Origin: Stictocephala bisonia
Lineage: Eukaryota > Arthropoda > Insecta > Hemiptera > Membracidae
Length of the DNA: 64,000 bases
Reading direction: 5' to 3'
Assembly: GCA_035578905.1 (NCBI GenBank)
Contig: JAQJVL010000058.1
Span: forward strand, 2,485,388 to 2,549,387
Both the position numbers and the translations under genes were made by a program. Shown one piece after another: positions 1 through 13,100 of the stretch. The notes beneath the pieces were generated by a model. The model saw only the letters and a list, made by a program, of their open reading frames with translations. It searched no databases and had not been told where the DNA came from. Position 1 is the first letter of the stretch; every line of letters starts with the position of its first letter.

Positions 1-365
1 TTGATCAGGTGATCTGTATTTGGTGTTAACCTTTTTTCCTCGGTAATTAAAACATGTGGTGAAACGTGAAAATAAAAAACAAATAATTGTGCGTTGCCAC
101 AATAAATTTAAGTAATCCTAGTTTTTCACACGGACAGCTCTACGTCGCTTGCTCGAGAGTAGGCTCACCAAAAAACCTTTACATTTATACACCAAATAAG
201 AAGACCAAAAATATTGTTTACCCGCTAGCACTCATTTAATAAATAATGGTTTTTTTCTATAATTCTTTTATTGCTTTATTTTGGTATGTCAATGAAAAAT
301 GAAAGGCGAGACAACGCCCACCGGGTTCAGCTAGTATTTTATATATCTAAATACTAGGAATGTTT

Positions 366-605
366 TTCACATTAGAACCCACCCATACACATAATGGTAT
401 TGACTCACCCGCCCACCCATATACGTACAGTGGTATTGATCCACCCGCCCACCCACAGGTACAGTGGTATTGACCCACCCGCCCACCCATATACGTACAG
501 TGATATTGACCCACCCGCCCACCCATACAAGTACTGGTATTGACCCACCCGCCCACCTATATACGTACAGTTGTATTGACCCACCCATACACATAGTGGT
601 ATTGA
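366..605 (-). repeat. G-rich minisatellite, locus 1
   Basis: About six units of 34-36 bp; the G-rich strand is the minus strand. The unit core on that strand is GGGTGGGCGGGTGGGTCAAT followed by ACCACTGTACGTGTAT. A perfect four-run G-quadruplex motif sits at 474-488. Open frames through this block are repeat artefacts. Confidence 0.9.
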
Positions 606-1729
606 AAATTACAAAAAAGAAAATAACAACAAAGATAGGGTAAACTGCAATTGGAAATGGCATGTTAGATAACATGGCATAAGTGGTTTTTAACAAGTAC
701 AATTAGCAAAACTGCACACCTTGTTGTTTTTCAATTTCAAGAATAACTTTAATAACTGAAGTGTGTGCAGTTTATGAAAGCACACATAGTAGCAAGATTT
801 AGTATGGATTTTAGGAATTACATAAGAAACTGTGGCGGTTGCTCTCCGGATCCAACCACTTAATTATGTTTACGTGTGTCTGTATAACACACATATACCT
901 TAATGCTGTAGCTAAGGGGCTAAGGCGGTCCGGGTTCCATTCCAAGTGTAAACAGATTTTACCCCTGTGCCGCTCCCATAGTTGAAAGCTTTTTGATTAA
1001 ATCTTTAAACATATCAACTTGTTTGGAATGGAGTGCTACCTTTTTTTATAAATAGTAGTAGTAATATTACAAAATTAGTGAGTGTTGTGTGAATAAATGT
1101 ATTGTTTTGAAACAATAGCTGGCCGTAAGTCCATAGTTTCTGATTAAATTTGTAGTAAATAAACTTAAATTGAATATAAAACTATCAACATACTCACACA
1201 GGACTAAAGCACATGTTTTTATGCCATTTTTACTATCAAAATTTTCACCTTTAAACACTAGCTACTATTAGAAGACACTTTGGAAACATTAAATTTAACT
1301 ATTATCTAATATTTGACTGAAAAAAAATCACATTTAATGATATATAAATAACCTGACCACAAGAAGTATATACACTGTATCTACTTTGATTCTAGTGGTG
1401 AATCTAGACAAGCTGCAACAGTCAGGTTGTAACAGTAACAGCTGGTGATGTAGAGGCTGTAACAGCTGTGTATGGCCAGTCATAACATTGTCATTGATAA
1501 CAATAGCCACCCTAGCTCATCTTCAAGGTCAGTCTTATTATCAATGAATGAACTGTCCTATACTCATACCAGGACTGCTTTGGTGTAAGCAGTTGTGAAT
1601 GATTGATTATACTTTTTAATTAATACACATTAAATTGATTTTTTTCCTCTCTGGTGAGTTCTAAAGACAAAAATTGAAATATTCTGAAGCTATTCATCTG
1701 AGGTGTAAATATACTGTACATATAAAATA

Positions 1730-2932
1730 ATGAAAAATAAAACTCAGAAATATCCCTGTGGACAATGCACAAAAAATATAACTAAAATAAGTCCCTCTGT
1801 TCTATGTAAGGGAATGTGCACACAGTGGTATCATGTAAAATGTACTTCTCTTTCTCAAGAAGAATTTAACAGCCTGAAAAAATCCTCTAAAAAATGGATT
1901 TGTAATCAATGTCTGTCTGTTGATGTTACTTTAGGGAACGATAGGGAAGCAATAGAAATAAGTAATGACATAACACAGGAGCTTGAGACGCAAAATGAGA
2001 TTATTAAAACACTAACAGAGGACTTGAATGAGGCAAATGAAGTAATTAAACATCTTAAGAGCCATACATTTCAGCTTGAAACTATGCTCTTAAAAAAAGA
2101 AGAAGCAATAATAATGTTAGAAAGAAAAGTTAATTTATTAAATAATAAAGCTAAGGATGCTAATAGGATTGGTGGTTTAAGATCTCACATAGGAGAATAT
2201 AGCCTACCAATAATACACTCTACCCCAGTCGGCTCTGTAACAAGAAACACTGAGAAAAATAATAATACGTCCTTTGCTATGGTTGTTAAGGGAAAGAAAA
2301 CTTGTAATCCCGCAAAAATAAATAAGCCTAGTAATATAGAGTCCACTGTTCTGTCCAACCGTTTTCAAGCCCTGAGTAGTGAAGAGGAAGAAAACTCTAA
2401 TGGTCCTGTCACTGTAAATAGTGTACAGGATTCAATGAAAGCTAGGCAGAAGGTGAATAAAATACTAATCTGTGCCGATAGCCATGGCAGAGATTTAGCA
2501 TGGCATATAAATAAATCCCAAAAAGAATACGAAGCAGTAGGTTATGTGCGGCCAGGTGGTCGAACAAAACAAGTGTTAGAAAGAAGAAATATCGAAGAAG
2601 CTAAACTTACTAAGGATGATGTTTTAGTTGTATGCTGTGGGACAAATGACGTGGCGAGAAACGAAGCTGATGAAGTAATGGAAGGTGTAACGAATATCTT
2701 AGACTCAGCTAAGGAAACTAAAGTTGTTATTGTGAATCTGCCAAACAGGTATGATTTACCAGACTGGTCATGTGTGAACAAGGAAGTAAGGAAAACCAAT
2801 CAACGACTTCAAGAGCTCAGCAGAAAATATGAAAATGTAATTTTGGTGGAGGCGAGCAAAGCTGAAAGACACTGTCATACACGCCAAGGTCTCCATCTCA
2901 ACCACAGGGGGAAAAAGCGTTATCAGAAATGA
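1730..2932 (+). CDS. LINE ORF1: PHD finger, coiled coil and SGNH-type esterase domain
   Basis: 400 codons, open throughout. Residues 10-61 form a complete Cys4-His-Cys3 PHD-type zinc finger (C10, C13, C26, C30, H35, C38, C58, C61). Residues about 75-140 are heptad-like and charged (coiled coil). Residues about 240-398 resemble the SGNH hydrolase of CR1-type ORF1 proteins: ADSHGRDL (nucleophile Ser), CCGTNDV (Gly/Asn block) and GLHLNHRG (catalytic His). ORF1 proteins bind the element RNA; the role of the esterase is not settled. It is followed after 82-136 nt by the reverse transcriptase ORF. Confidence 0.85.
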   Translation: MKNKTQKYPCGQCTKNITKISPSVLCKGMCTQWYHVKCTSLSQEEFNSLKKSSKKWICNQCLSVDVTLGNDREAIEISNDITQELETQNEIIKTLTEDLNEANEVIKHLKSHTFQLETMLLKKEEAIIMLERKVNLLNNKAKDANRIGGLRSHIGEYSLPIIHSTPVGSVTRNTEKNNNTSFAMVVKGKKTCNPAKINKPSNIESTVLSNRFQALSSEEEENSNGPVTVNSVQDSMKARQKVNKILICADSHGRDLAWHINKSQKEYEAVGYVRPGGRTKQVLERRNIEEAKLTKDDVLVVCCGTNDVARNEADEVMEGVTNILDSAKETKVVIVNLPNRYDLPDWSCVNKEVRKTNQRLQELSRKYENVILVEASKAERHCHTRQGLHLNHRGKKRYQK

Positions 2933-3068
2933 TAACTGAAGCTGTAGCAGTGAAGCAGCAGCCAGGACGTTCCCGCTGTGAAAATGATGAGCAACCTAAC
3001 CCACCAGGCACTGAGTCGCTGTCGGGAAACGCCTCTCCTCTCATACAGAACAACCACCCATAGAACAT

Positions 3069-5897
3069 GTGTCAACAGATCTTAACATTTATCATTGTAA
3101 TGTTCGGTCTATAAGAAATAAATTAAATGAGATAGATATTTTTTTGACAAGCATCAGCTGTGACATTTTAACATTAAATGAGCACTGGTTATTCGAGGGA
3201 GAATACTCTCTCTACATCCCCGCAGGATATAAATTAGGTAGTATCTGTGGTAGGGATAATTTATTTGCACGAGGTGGAGGCAGTGTTATATATGTTAAGC
3301 AAAATATTGAGGCCCAAACTTTAGATGTAAAACAATTTTATATGGACAGCATCTTTGAAGTAACTGCCATTTTACTACCAAATATTAATTTAATTATATC
3401 CACTCTTTACAGAACTCCAGATTCGAATGTCAACCAGTTTTTAAATGTACTTGAATCTTTTTTATTGTGTTTGAGTAAGAAATATATAGGATTAACTTAT
3501 GTAATTGCTGCTGATTTTAACATAAATATACTGTCCAGATCACTTGAGAGAGAATGTTTTTTAAATTTACTTCGCTCGTTTGATATGTACTGGTTAAATG
3601 AAGAACCAACTAGGGGTGATAAATGTTTAGACAATATTGTTACAAATTTTGATAGAAAGAAAGTGAATTGTTCTGTAATAGAACCCCACTTATCTGATCA
3701 TGCCGGGGTCTATGCACAATTTAAAGAATTAGTTATTAAAAACAGAGTTGATAAAAATGTGTCTGTTAAAATTAAAAGAAATTTAAATCCTGCTTCACTG
3801 TCATGTCTTAGAAACAAATTGTCTCAGATTGAGTGGATGCAGTTAGGAAATTATAGTAATGTTGATCAAGCTTTTGATATTTTTAATTTATTACTGACAA
3901 ATTCATTTAATGAATGCTGTAGTATTAAGGAAGTAAAAATAAGGAATGGGCCAAATATAAATATTAAATGGTATACTCCAGAGTTAAAAAAATTTAAAGA
4001 ATATGTAACAACTTTTTATGATCGATATAAAAATAGCAAGGGTACACCAAATGAAATAGTTTTTAAGCAAGATTATATAGAAGTGAAAAGAAGGTACAAA
4101 AATAAAATTATCTATTGTAAAAAGGTTGCAAATGAACAATATATTATGAATTCTTCTAATCAATGTAAGGCGGCATGGAATTTGATTAAAGCTGAGTCAA
4201 ATTCAAAAACATATAGTCAAGAGGTATTTGTAGACTCTGATACTTTTAATACTCATTATGTTAATGTGGTTAATAACCTAAATATATCTGGGGACAACAA
4301 TGTGTCTAATAACCAGGCTTTAGAATTAGTCAAGGATTTTGTATTACATAAAAACTCGGAGGGTAAAATGTTAACTTGGCAAAAAATCAAAACTACTGAC
4401 ATAATAAATTGTGTAACCAATTTAAGTACCTCGTGCAGTGAAGATTATTATGGGCTGTCTAATAAGGTTTTAAAGTATATAATTGAGGTAATAGTCAACC
4501 CATTATCTTTCCTGTTCAATAAAATGTTGGAACAAGGTATTTACCCTAGGGCACTCAAAGTAACCAAGGTGATACCAGTTTACAAAAAAGGTGACAGATT
4601 GAGCCCATCAAGTTATCGACCTATTTCTCTGGTCCCAATTATTAGTAAAATTCTTGAATCATGCATAAAAGGTCAAATAAATTCTTTTTTTATTAGTAAT
4701 AACTTGTTCTGTGAAGAACAGTTTGGTTTTATGTCAGGTAAAAATACAATCAAAGCAGTGGAAAATGTGGTTAATAAAGTTCTGGCAAATTTTGAAAATA
4801 AACTCTTGTCATCTGCGTTACTGATTGATCTGTCAAAAGCTTTTGACTGCATAAATCCTGAGATTCTTAAACAAAAGTTACTTTGCTATGGTATAAGGGA
4901 CAAGGAGCTCAGTCTATTGATATCATACTTGAGTGACAGGAAACAAATGGTTGTACAGGGAGAAGATAAATCTGTTTTTAGAAAAGTAGAGGTTGGAGTT
5001 CCACAGGGATCAGTCCTTGGGCCTCTACTTTTCATTATCTCGGTAAATGATTTTCCTTTCAATGTTCCTTGCCCTTCAATTTTATATGCGGATGATACAA
5101 CGCTTGTTAATTGTAATACAAATTTAGATAAACTTATTATTGAAGAAAAACATGCCTTAGATATAGCAATAGAATGGTTCCACTCTAACTCTTTGATTGT
5201 AAATGACCAAAAAACTGAAAGTATTGTATTTTCGCTGGATTATTCTATTTATAAGGAATACAAACCTGTTAAGCTGTTAGGTATCCATATAGATAGTAGG
5301 TTAAGCTGGGACTGTCATATAGAACATTTGTGTATAAAACTATCTAGAGTTATTTTTCTCCTTCGAAAACTAAGAACCTGTGTCACTCTTAACATGTTGA
5401 TCACTGCGTATTACGCTTTTTTCCATTCCCATATGAGGTATGGGATAACTCTATGGGGTAACTCTTGTGGGGCACAAACTGTTTTTAAATGGCAGAAAAA
5501 GGCTCTAAGGGCAATTAAAAATATATCAGCTAGGGAATCTTGTGTGCCATTGTTTAAAGAGTATAAAATAATGACTCTCCCTAATCTTTATATTTACTGT
5601 TGCTTGATGGATATCAAGCAATCTTTGAAAAATCGTCCTACAAGACAAGAAACACATAATTATCCTACTAGGAAAAACTACCTTCTCGAAACAATACCAG
5701 TAAGATTAGAAAAGACAAAATGTAGTCATGTTTTTATGAAAATCAAATTATTTAATAAATTGCCAAAAGAATTATGGTGTTTGCCCTTGAAGCAGTTTGA
5801 AATAAAAGTAAAAAAGTTTTTAAAGGAAATTGTTTTTTATTCAATAGACGAATATTTGGCCTATGATATTGATATTAGTGTTGTAAGTAGTTTTTAG
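3069..5897 (+). CDS. LINE ORF2: AP-type endonuclease and reverse transcriptase (CR1-like)
   Basis: About 942 codons, uninterrupted. The frame is open from 3015 and has no ATG near its start (3069 is GTG), so translation probably depends on reinitiation or readthrough from ORF1. Endonuclease motifs: NVRSIRNKLNEID, LNEHWL, YRTPDSN, ADFNIN, SDHAGVYAQF. Reverse transcriptase motifs: VIPVYKKGD, SYRPISLVPIISKILE, LIDLSKAFDCIN, GVPQGSVLGPLLF, and the catalytic YADD in ILYADDTTLV. The C-terminal region has no RNase H. Intact catalytic residues suggest a recent insertion. The clade (CR1 or close Jockey-superfamily) is inferred from ORF1 layout. Confidence 0.9.
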   Translation: MSTDLNIYHCNVRSIRNKLNEIDIFLTSISCDILTLNEHWLFEGEYSLYIPAGYKLGSICGRDNLFARGGGSVIYVKQNIEAQTLDVKQFYMDSIFEVTAILLPNINLIISTLYRTPDSNVNQFLNVLESFLLCLSKKYIGLTYVIAADFNINILSRSLERECFLNLLRSFDMYWLNEEPTRGDKCLDNIVTNFDRKKVNCSVIEPHLSDHAGVYAQFKELVIKNRVDKNVSVKIKRNLNPASLSCLRNKLSQIEWMQLGNYSNVDQAFDIFNLLLTNSFNECCSIKEVKIRNGPNINIKWYTPELKKFKEYVTTFYDRYKNSKGTPNEIVFKQDYIEVKRRYKNKIIYCKKVANEQYIMNSSNQCKAAWNLIKAESNSKTYSQEVFVDSDTFNTHYVNVVNNLNISGDNNVSNNQALELVKDFVLHKNSEGKMLTWQKIKTTDIINCVTNLSTSCSEDYYGLSNKVLKYIIEVIVNPLSFLFNKMLEQGIYPRALKVTKVIPVYKKGDRLSPSSYRPISLVPIISKILESCIKGQINSFFISNNLFCEEQFGFMSGKNTIKAVENVVNKVLANFENKLLSSALLIDLSKAFDCINPEILKQKLLCYGIRDKELSLLISYLSDRKQMVVQGEDKSVFRKVEVGVPQGSVLGPLLFIISVNDFPFNVPCPSILYADDTTLVNCNTNLDKLIIEEKHALDIAIEWFHSNSLIVNDQKTESIVFSLDYSIYKEYKPVKLLGIHIDSRLSWDCHIEHLCIKLSRVIFLLRKLRTCVTLNMLITAYYAFFHSHMRYGITLWGNSCGAQTVFKWQKKALRAIKNISARESCVPLFKEYKIMTLPNLYIYCCLMDIKQSLKNRPTRQETHNYPTRKNYLLETIPVRLEKTKCSHVFMKIKLFNKLPKELWCLPLKQFEIKVKKFLKEIVFYSIDEYLAYDIDISVVSSF

Positions 5898-6150
5898 AGG
5901 ATCTGAAAGTTGTCTGAATCTTATTGTTTATTTATTATTTATTATTCATTAAGTCCTTGTTGTTATAGTTTGTTATTGCATTGTTGTTTTAATTAATTTG
6001 TTTATTATATTGTTACCACCTCATTTAGCTTTACTATTGTTAATTTCTTAAGCATGACTTATGTAAGTTTTACTTGTAACAAATAAGGCTTGACTTTGTC
6101 AATTGCACATTTTGTGTTTAAAGACAATAAATAATTCTTGATTCTTGAAA

Positions 6151-6977
6151 AGTCACATTAAGTCGAGGGTCCAACGAGCTTACAAAACAAAAATAGGATC
6201 GTCTAAGCAGGCAAGGGGAACTGTGTCTTAATTGGGCATATCTTTTTTTTCTCTTTTTTTATGAATGGTACTTTTTGAGAAACCATAATATAGTCGAACA
6301 TTGCATTAGTTTAATTTAGCCTAAGCACTAGTTCTACAAATGCTTGCGTGTTAGAGAAATTAAAAGCCTATTTTATTACTAAATTCATGTTAAAACTACG
6401 TAAAATTTTGTTTAATATATATTTTTTGGAAATAGTTAATTGTGAAAATTAAAGAGATATGACTTGTTAGGCTTTATTAATTCTGGACATGCTTTGTATT
6501 AATATGTGAACAGTATCTATAAACATAAATTTAGAAATAACACAATTTTTGTTCACATAAAAAGTATAAAAAAATGTAAAATCAAAACATCACAGGCAAA
6601 GAGCATACAATTAACCTTATCTAGATTAAATTTAATCTTATTTTGCTCACCATCTTGCTAGCCTTGAGGTTACCAATTCTACTTCTAACAGAGAGTGTTA
6701 CAAGGTTTGCTAAAGGGGTTTGGGTTGTTGTCCAGTTTGAAAACTAAGTTGAAAAATACCGCCGGCGTGAACAGAAAAAACTGAGGTTTGGATCGTTGTC
6801 TAGTTTATATACTATAAAAAATGCAATCGGCGTGGACAGAAAAAAAATCTTGTTCAAAGTGTGTTCAAACTGTGCAAATGCCTTGAACAGACCTAGTGTC
6901 AAAAAATCTAAGCAGTAATCTAACATCACACACAAAATAAAGCAAAACTGAGAAACAAAAATCTGAATAAAGCAGAC
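6151..6977. other. AT-rich G9a intron sequence
   Basis: No gene beyond the doubtful micro-exon at 6684-6651. A short CCGGCGTGAACAGAAAAAA stretch at about 6761 recurs, diverged, at about 6828, a local direct repeat. Confidence 0.5.
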
Positions 6978-7187
6978 CTTGGCAAACTAAGTGGATCAAC
7001 AGTACACGCAACATGCAACAAGCGTTCTAACTTGTCCTTGTCTAGAGGTGCAGGAAGACCCTGAGAGGTGATCTGCAGGCCAGACGGCAACACCAAAGTG
7101 TCAGGTAGCACAATCGGGGCATTTAGATTTTGTTCTTTTTCCTCATCACTAATTGGTATGTAGGTAAATGTCATTTTTGCACTGGGC
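6978..7187 (-). CDS. G9a: G9a exon: linker before the ankyrin repeats
   Basis: The acceptor TTTTACAG adds one base that completes the Met codon. The peptide runs PSAKMTFTYIPISDEE, then an LPSGLQITSQGLPAPLD segment and KDKLERLLHVACTVD. The donor CAAG/GTCTGC leaves the frame in phase 2. This fits the linker between the cysteine-rich domain and the ankyrin repeats. A possible next 34-nt micro-exon at 6684-6651 (acceptor TGTTAG, donor GTGAGC, phase-compatible) was seen but is too short to trust. Confidence 0.75.
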
Positions 7188-10100
7188 CTGTAAAACAAAC
7201 AACTGAACTTTTAACAAATATATAGAACACTACTTACTTATTTACTTAATTACAGAAAATAGTTATCAGCCATATCAAATATGCATTAGAGTTGTGCGAG
7301 CGGATCAGTTCCAGCAGCTCCGAGTTGAACTATGGATCAGCTCCATATGGCACTCCAGCTCTAACTACAGCCCCGAATTTTCAAATTACAAGCATGGCTG
7401 CGAACTAATGGTGTTCCAATAATTTGCTCTTCAGTTAACATATTTTACCTGAAGAGCAATATTTTGTTCATCACAATATTTTGCTATAGAAACTCCGCTA
7501 CTATAAGTACTTTGACTGGTTATAAATTTTAATCGTCTATAGCAATTGACTCCTAAATTGTTTTTATTTAATCACTTTCTTTTTTTATTAATACAGCATG
7601 ATTCTTGAATCTTTTTACAAATGTATTACAGCTTATTTACATGTTTAAATTAATAAACATTAGCTTACAACAAACCATACACTAATATAGGCCAATATTT
7701 TTTTAAATCAATGTTATTAGATGCAAAAAATGTTCTTTCATTGTAAATACATAATTGGATAGTTACATTTTCTTATTGGGCTTCTGTATTGGTAGGAAAA
7801 CCGGATATTTGTGAGCTCCCAGGCTGATGTTGACTTCGCACGCCTCACTGCTGCCACAGTGCGGACATAGTTGTTTCTCTTGTTCCACCAACTGGCAATC
7901 CTTGTGATACTGGTGATACGACCAACACTGCATGAATTTCCCCTGCACAATACATAAACTTAAATATTATTTAGTTAGGAAAATAATTGACTGAGCAAAA
8001 CAACGTCTCTGCTCTAATTCAATCATTCAGCATTAATTTGTCTATGTTTATTATTTACTAGCTCAACCCGACAACACTTCCTGAGGCTTAGTCTGATTTT
8101 AACTATTAGTCGTTATTTTTGTCTTTTGTAGAAAAATAAAAATCTTCATTGTTTTCTTGATTTATCTGAAATTAAGTAACTTACAGTTGTTCTCATAAAC
8201 AATCATCTGGCGACTATAATACTTACAGATTATGATTTGGATATAATAAGCACATAAATCAGCTGGCCACAGTAGCACTTTTTCAGCACTGACATTTAGT
8301 TTCTTTTGTAAAGTGCGGGTAACTCGGTATATGCTTGAATGCCATGTTCCCGTTTACAATTACTGTAGGAATTAAATGTGTAAAAACACTTTTGTATATA
8401 AATGCAATGTTGTTTAACAATTTTAAGTGAATACAATGTCTACTTTTTGAGTTTTGTGTATACAAACATAAGGAAGTTTTATTTTTTTACATATAGATAG
8501 ATTTGTTGTGCCAGAATTACTATAAATGAAGATAGTCATAAATTTTGATACTGTATAGATATGGAAAGTTACCTTATTTTAATTTAGTCCTAATTTTAAA
8601 TATCAGCCATTTATTCAAAGATGGCATCTGTTTCAGCTTCTTTTTTAACTATACTAAACAGTTGTAGAATAGCCCAAGTTGAACCAAGAACATTTAGTCC
8701 TTCCACTTAACATTCGTCAAATATGTTAAGTTTTGGATGAACCGTTTTTCAGTTATGGACCAGAAATATGAGCCATGTACGACTTAAAACTTTTTTCAAA
8801 AATATGCCTGTATTGACAAACCAAGGTTTGGGATGAGAAAAAAACCGGGAAAAAACTGTAGATAATTTCTTACCTAAACATGAATGTTCATAAAAATATA
8901 AATTTGATTAACAGTTTAAAATATGTGGCAGGCAGTGCATAGCGCAATTGTTTTACCATTAATTAATAAATAAATAAATTTCTGATCGACTTAACTTTTT
9001 AAAAAATTGGCTACATTTCTATGGCAACATTTTGTGATACAGAAAAAGGTCATAAGATAAAGGTTGTAGAAAAAAACTTCAACCATACTCAGTAATTGTT
9101 GATGTTTTTAAAAAATAAGCCTGGTTTTAGACAACATCCCGGTATAAGGAAAAACTCATGAGCCTAGAATTGTAGAAAACTCAATACCTGGCCATGAAAG
9201 ATTCAATATATTTTAATTTTGATTGACTGTTTTTACCTAACAGCCCAAAAACAGTAGCTGTCAGTAGCCATCCCTGCTCCTAAAGTTTGCTTGCTCATTT
9301 ATATAACAGCTGTTGTGATTTTTTTTATGTTTTTAATCAAAAACCAATTCAGATACATAAATGATAGGATTTTAGTATCAGGAAGTGATCCAAGCCCATC
9401 AATTTCCCATCCACCAGGATTTTAAATGAGTTTACAAATGGACAGTGATATAATTAAACCTTCTCACTTAAATTACTATGCTTGGTACAGTACAAATTTA
9501 TATAAGCTTGGCACTTTTCAATACATGGAATGTATAAAGAAGCATTGAATAAATATTTAACGAACATGAACTACGTTGAATCACTTTTTCTTGGAGATAG
9601 TGAACTTGCCTTAAAAAGGCATTTCAGTACTAAAACGCAATTAAACTTTGACATCTACAGAGAACTGAAAATAATTAAAATTCAATCAACAAGCTGACAA
9701 CAAACAAACAAGCAACAAATTTTATATATGCAGCTAAATTTCTTTTGCCCGTAATTTTCATTAGTCACTAAGAATTCATTGACTCAGTCACTAAGAATTC
9801 TGAGTCAATCCACAATATGCTAAAACTTGTTTGAAGTGCTTTTTTACGTAAACATTTAACTTACCGATTCACATGGGCCACAGACCTTTTCTGAACTTTA
9901 TTCAATAAGTTATGTACAGACTCGGTAGAACCTTCGACATTGTAGTCAGAAGCCTTAGCAACTAATATTTCATGCTGGTACCTGTGTGCAGAAGATGCCA
10001 CAGCCTGGACAACAGTTGTGACGTTGAAGCCGTTCATAGTGAACGTCACAAAGTACTAGGAAAGGCACTCGCGCACTAGGTCGAAGCAGGCGAGCATCCT

Positions 10101-13100
10101 CCTTCTTCACAGCATTACAACAACCAATGAGGCGACCGTCCAGTGAATCCACAGCTTGGCAATAGATTTCTGATTCAGTGCCCGCTGTTTTAGGATAGAT
10201 TGACGTTTTTCTGTTACACAGGCACAATCCAGCTGAACCCACCTGAAATGTATTACAACAACAAAAGTGTCACATATTAATCATTTTGAGAAGCCTATAT
10301 ACATCCATCACAAACCGTGTCTGCGTAAAGTAATCAAATAAGGGGTCTGTCAAGTAAAACCTAATACCACAGATAACTAACTCTACCCAGACAGCTCTCA
10401 GTATACAGGAAAAGCATGCATGCAGTTTAAGGTGTATGTAGGTAACACGCACAATAGGACCGTGAATTTAGGATGCGACATTGTCGCATTGAACAAGTAT
10501 TACATCTCAAGTAATATTATCAGCTGATATTTATTATTGTAATACAGTAGAACCCCGGTTAACCAGAACCCGGGTCAACCGAAACAGATCCGTAAATATT
10601 ACAAGTAAGTTACGTAATACAGTAATAACAAAACCAAACACTGTAAGTACAAAACTGAACTAATAACCACATAGCGTCAGTTTTCCACATCAAAACAAAG
10701 TAACTGCAGCAATAACACCACTCACGATCCAAGCAGCTGACGAGACTTTAAAAGTAAACAAATTTTGTAAATAACACATTGCTGTATTACGTTTTCTGAA
10801 AACGATTACGAGAACTCCATAGGCATTTAATTTGAATTGATTCATAGGCTTTCAAATAATATTTAAATGCCTGTGCCGATGTCTGGCTACATATAACAAC
10901 TATATTAAGCGTAGTGCACATTGTCATATGCATCGGTCGTCACCGATAATTCTGATGAACTTTCCAACCAAGATATTGTAGAGACAGTGTTGCAGCCATC
11001 TGACAACACAATAGAAAACAAAGCTGACGTGGATGACGGAATAGGAAAAGTGACACCTGACGACGGATTTAATGCATTGAAGATAAGTCAAACTTTACTC
11101 TAAGGCCCAGACACCTAAATTTTAATAGAGATTCGTTTTTAAACAAGTTAAGTTATAATCATTTTTGGCATTATTTTAGGTTACCCTAAAATTTGTGGAA
11201 CAATGCAGCAAATCAATGCCTACTGATGTCCTTCTAATTAAAAGATGGTGGGACATCGCCACTAAAAAATGATGCCAAGGACTTAGAAAAACTAACAAAA
11301 ATCCACTTATTTCTGTAATACTTAATGTACAATGCTGTAGTAATTCCAGTTGTTCAGTTTATAGTATTTTCTTACCCATTATAACATTTTTGGGGGCTGA
11401 AATAAAATACTGCATACATGTAAAAAAAAATCAAGCACAATTCAAGGTTTTTCCAAGGGATTTCAAACAAAATTCAAGGCAAGCTTACAGAGGAAAATAT
11501 TTCTGAATCGACGTAATCACTCATTATAGTACAATACTTAAAAAAGCACATGTTTTATAGCTAGGTATGTCAATAATCTTGTAGGCCATAAAGAAATTGA
11601 ATTAATGCATAAGTATCCTACATTTAATTAGCAGTTACCTAAAATTTTTTATTCCATTGATAAATAGGCTCAAAATCTAGTGATATACCTAGCTTACTTT
11701 AATACAATTTTTACTAATAAGCCTACGGACTATTTGTGATAGGCCCAGCTTTAATTAATTACTGTTATATCAATAACACGATGAGTTGAAAACAAAACTC
11801 GTTTTTTATCTGATAAGTATGTGAAAAATACAACATATTTAAAAATCGTTATTTTTTGACAAATTTTTTTCATTTTACATGTTTTGGTAACCATGCAATT
11901 ACTTGTCACCTCTGAAAATACAATTTCTTGTTGAAAAAGTGGTAAAAATGTGAGTTTTTTAGGTTGATTTCATCCGCAGAAAACTCTTTTTTAACGGAAA
12001 ATCGAAAAAACTTTTTATCTGATAGTGAAAAAACAATTTTACAAAAAATAGTTTTACGTCAAATTTCTTTTCCATTTCACGTGTTTTTTTAAGCTGAACA
12101 CGAATGAATAATTGTGTTTGCAATAACATTATTTATTTAGCCTGAAAAATGCATTTTATACTTACCTAACCAAACATAACTTATCCTAATTGTCTATTTA
12201 CTCAACAAAAATTCGTAATTTGCGTTAAATTCGGGTGTTGGCCTCCGTGACAGCCTGCGGCTGTAACTCCGGCGGAAATATAGATGAATTTGGTTTTTGT
12301 GATTAATAGTTGTTATATATAATGATCGCGTAATGGCCGCTAATTGCGATTCGCTGCGAAAGTAGTTTTTCGTTATATCTCAAGAAATAATGGTAATAGA
12401 CCAAATTCCTATTCAGTACAAAAAACACATCAAAATAAAAAAACGATGGTTAAAATACTATTTAAACTAACAGAAATATGTCAAAAATACTATAATATTA
12501 TCAGCTGATATTATCAGTTGTGATATTAGTTTTCCGAATTTTTCGGTAAAATACGTAATTTCCGCGAAATGTTTTTTATGCTGATCACGAATATATAATT
12601 GGGTTATCTAGTAACATTATTTTTTCGGCCTGAAAAATACAATTTTTACTGACCTAACCAAACTTATCATGACTTTCCACTCAACAAATAGACATAATTT
12701 GCGTTAAATTATTGTGCCTGGCCTCCGTGACGGCCTATCGTCCGTCATTTCAGCAGGAGTATACGTGAATTCAGTTTTTTGTGGTTAAAATCTGATGTAT
12801 ATAATGATTGCTAATCGTGCTTCGCCGCGAAAGTAGTTTTTCCGTTATATCTTGAGAAATAATTTGTAAAAACAACACATCAAAATTAAAAAAATGATTA
12901 TAATATCATTTAAATTAACGGAAATATATCAAAAATATTAAAATGACATTAGTTTTTTTCGAATTGTTTGGTAAAAACAATTTCCGCAGAATAAAAAATT
13001 CTCACGAAATTGTAGTCAATTATTGACCCATTTCAGGTAGTTTTCAAATTTTGTTTGGTGGCAAGAAACTACATAATAACCTTGTTGGTTTTAATAAATA

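Larger units (their letters stand above)
1650..6150 (+). mobile_element. CR1-like non-LTR retrotransposon, apparently full length
   Basis: Holds both ORFs above and an AT-rich 3' UTR ending in a short direct repeat (ATTCTTGATTCTTGA) at about 6133-6148, typical of CR1/L2 3' ends, which carry microsatellite-like tails and no poly(A). The 3' end is clear; the 5' end is uncertain and could lie anywhere between about 1300 and 1700. Confidence 0.75.

Noticed and set aside
366..605. Regularly spaced repeats that could suggest a CRISPR array
   Set aside because: Units abut without unique spacers and the host is eukaryotic; it is a minisatellite.
905..1000. tRNA-like A/B box text (TAGCTAAGGGG, GGGTTCCATTCC)
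   Set aside because: Boxes lie too close together and no body or second copy was found; too weak to list as a SINE.
6651..6684. 34-nt micro-exon continuing G9a (phase-compatible, GT/AG bounded)
   Set aside because: Eleven codons without recognisable conservation; chance is too likely.
9861..10049. Second frame over the G9a cysteine-rich exon
   Set aside because: Out of frame with the conserved EHMT domain; a shadow.
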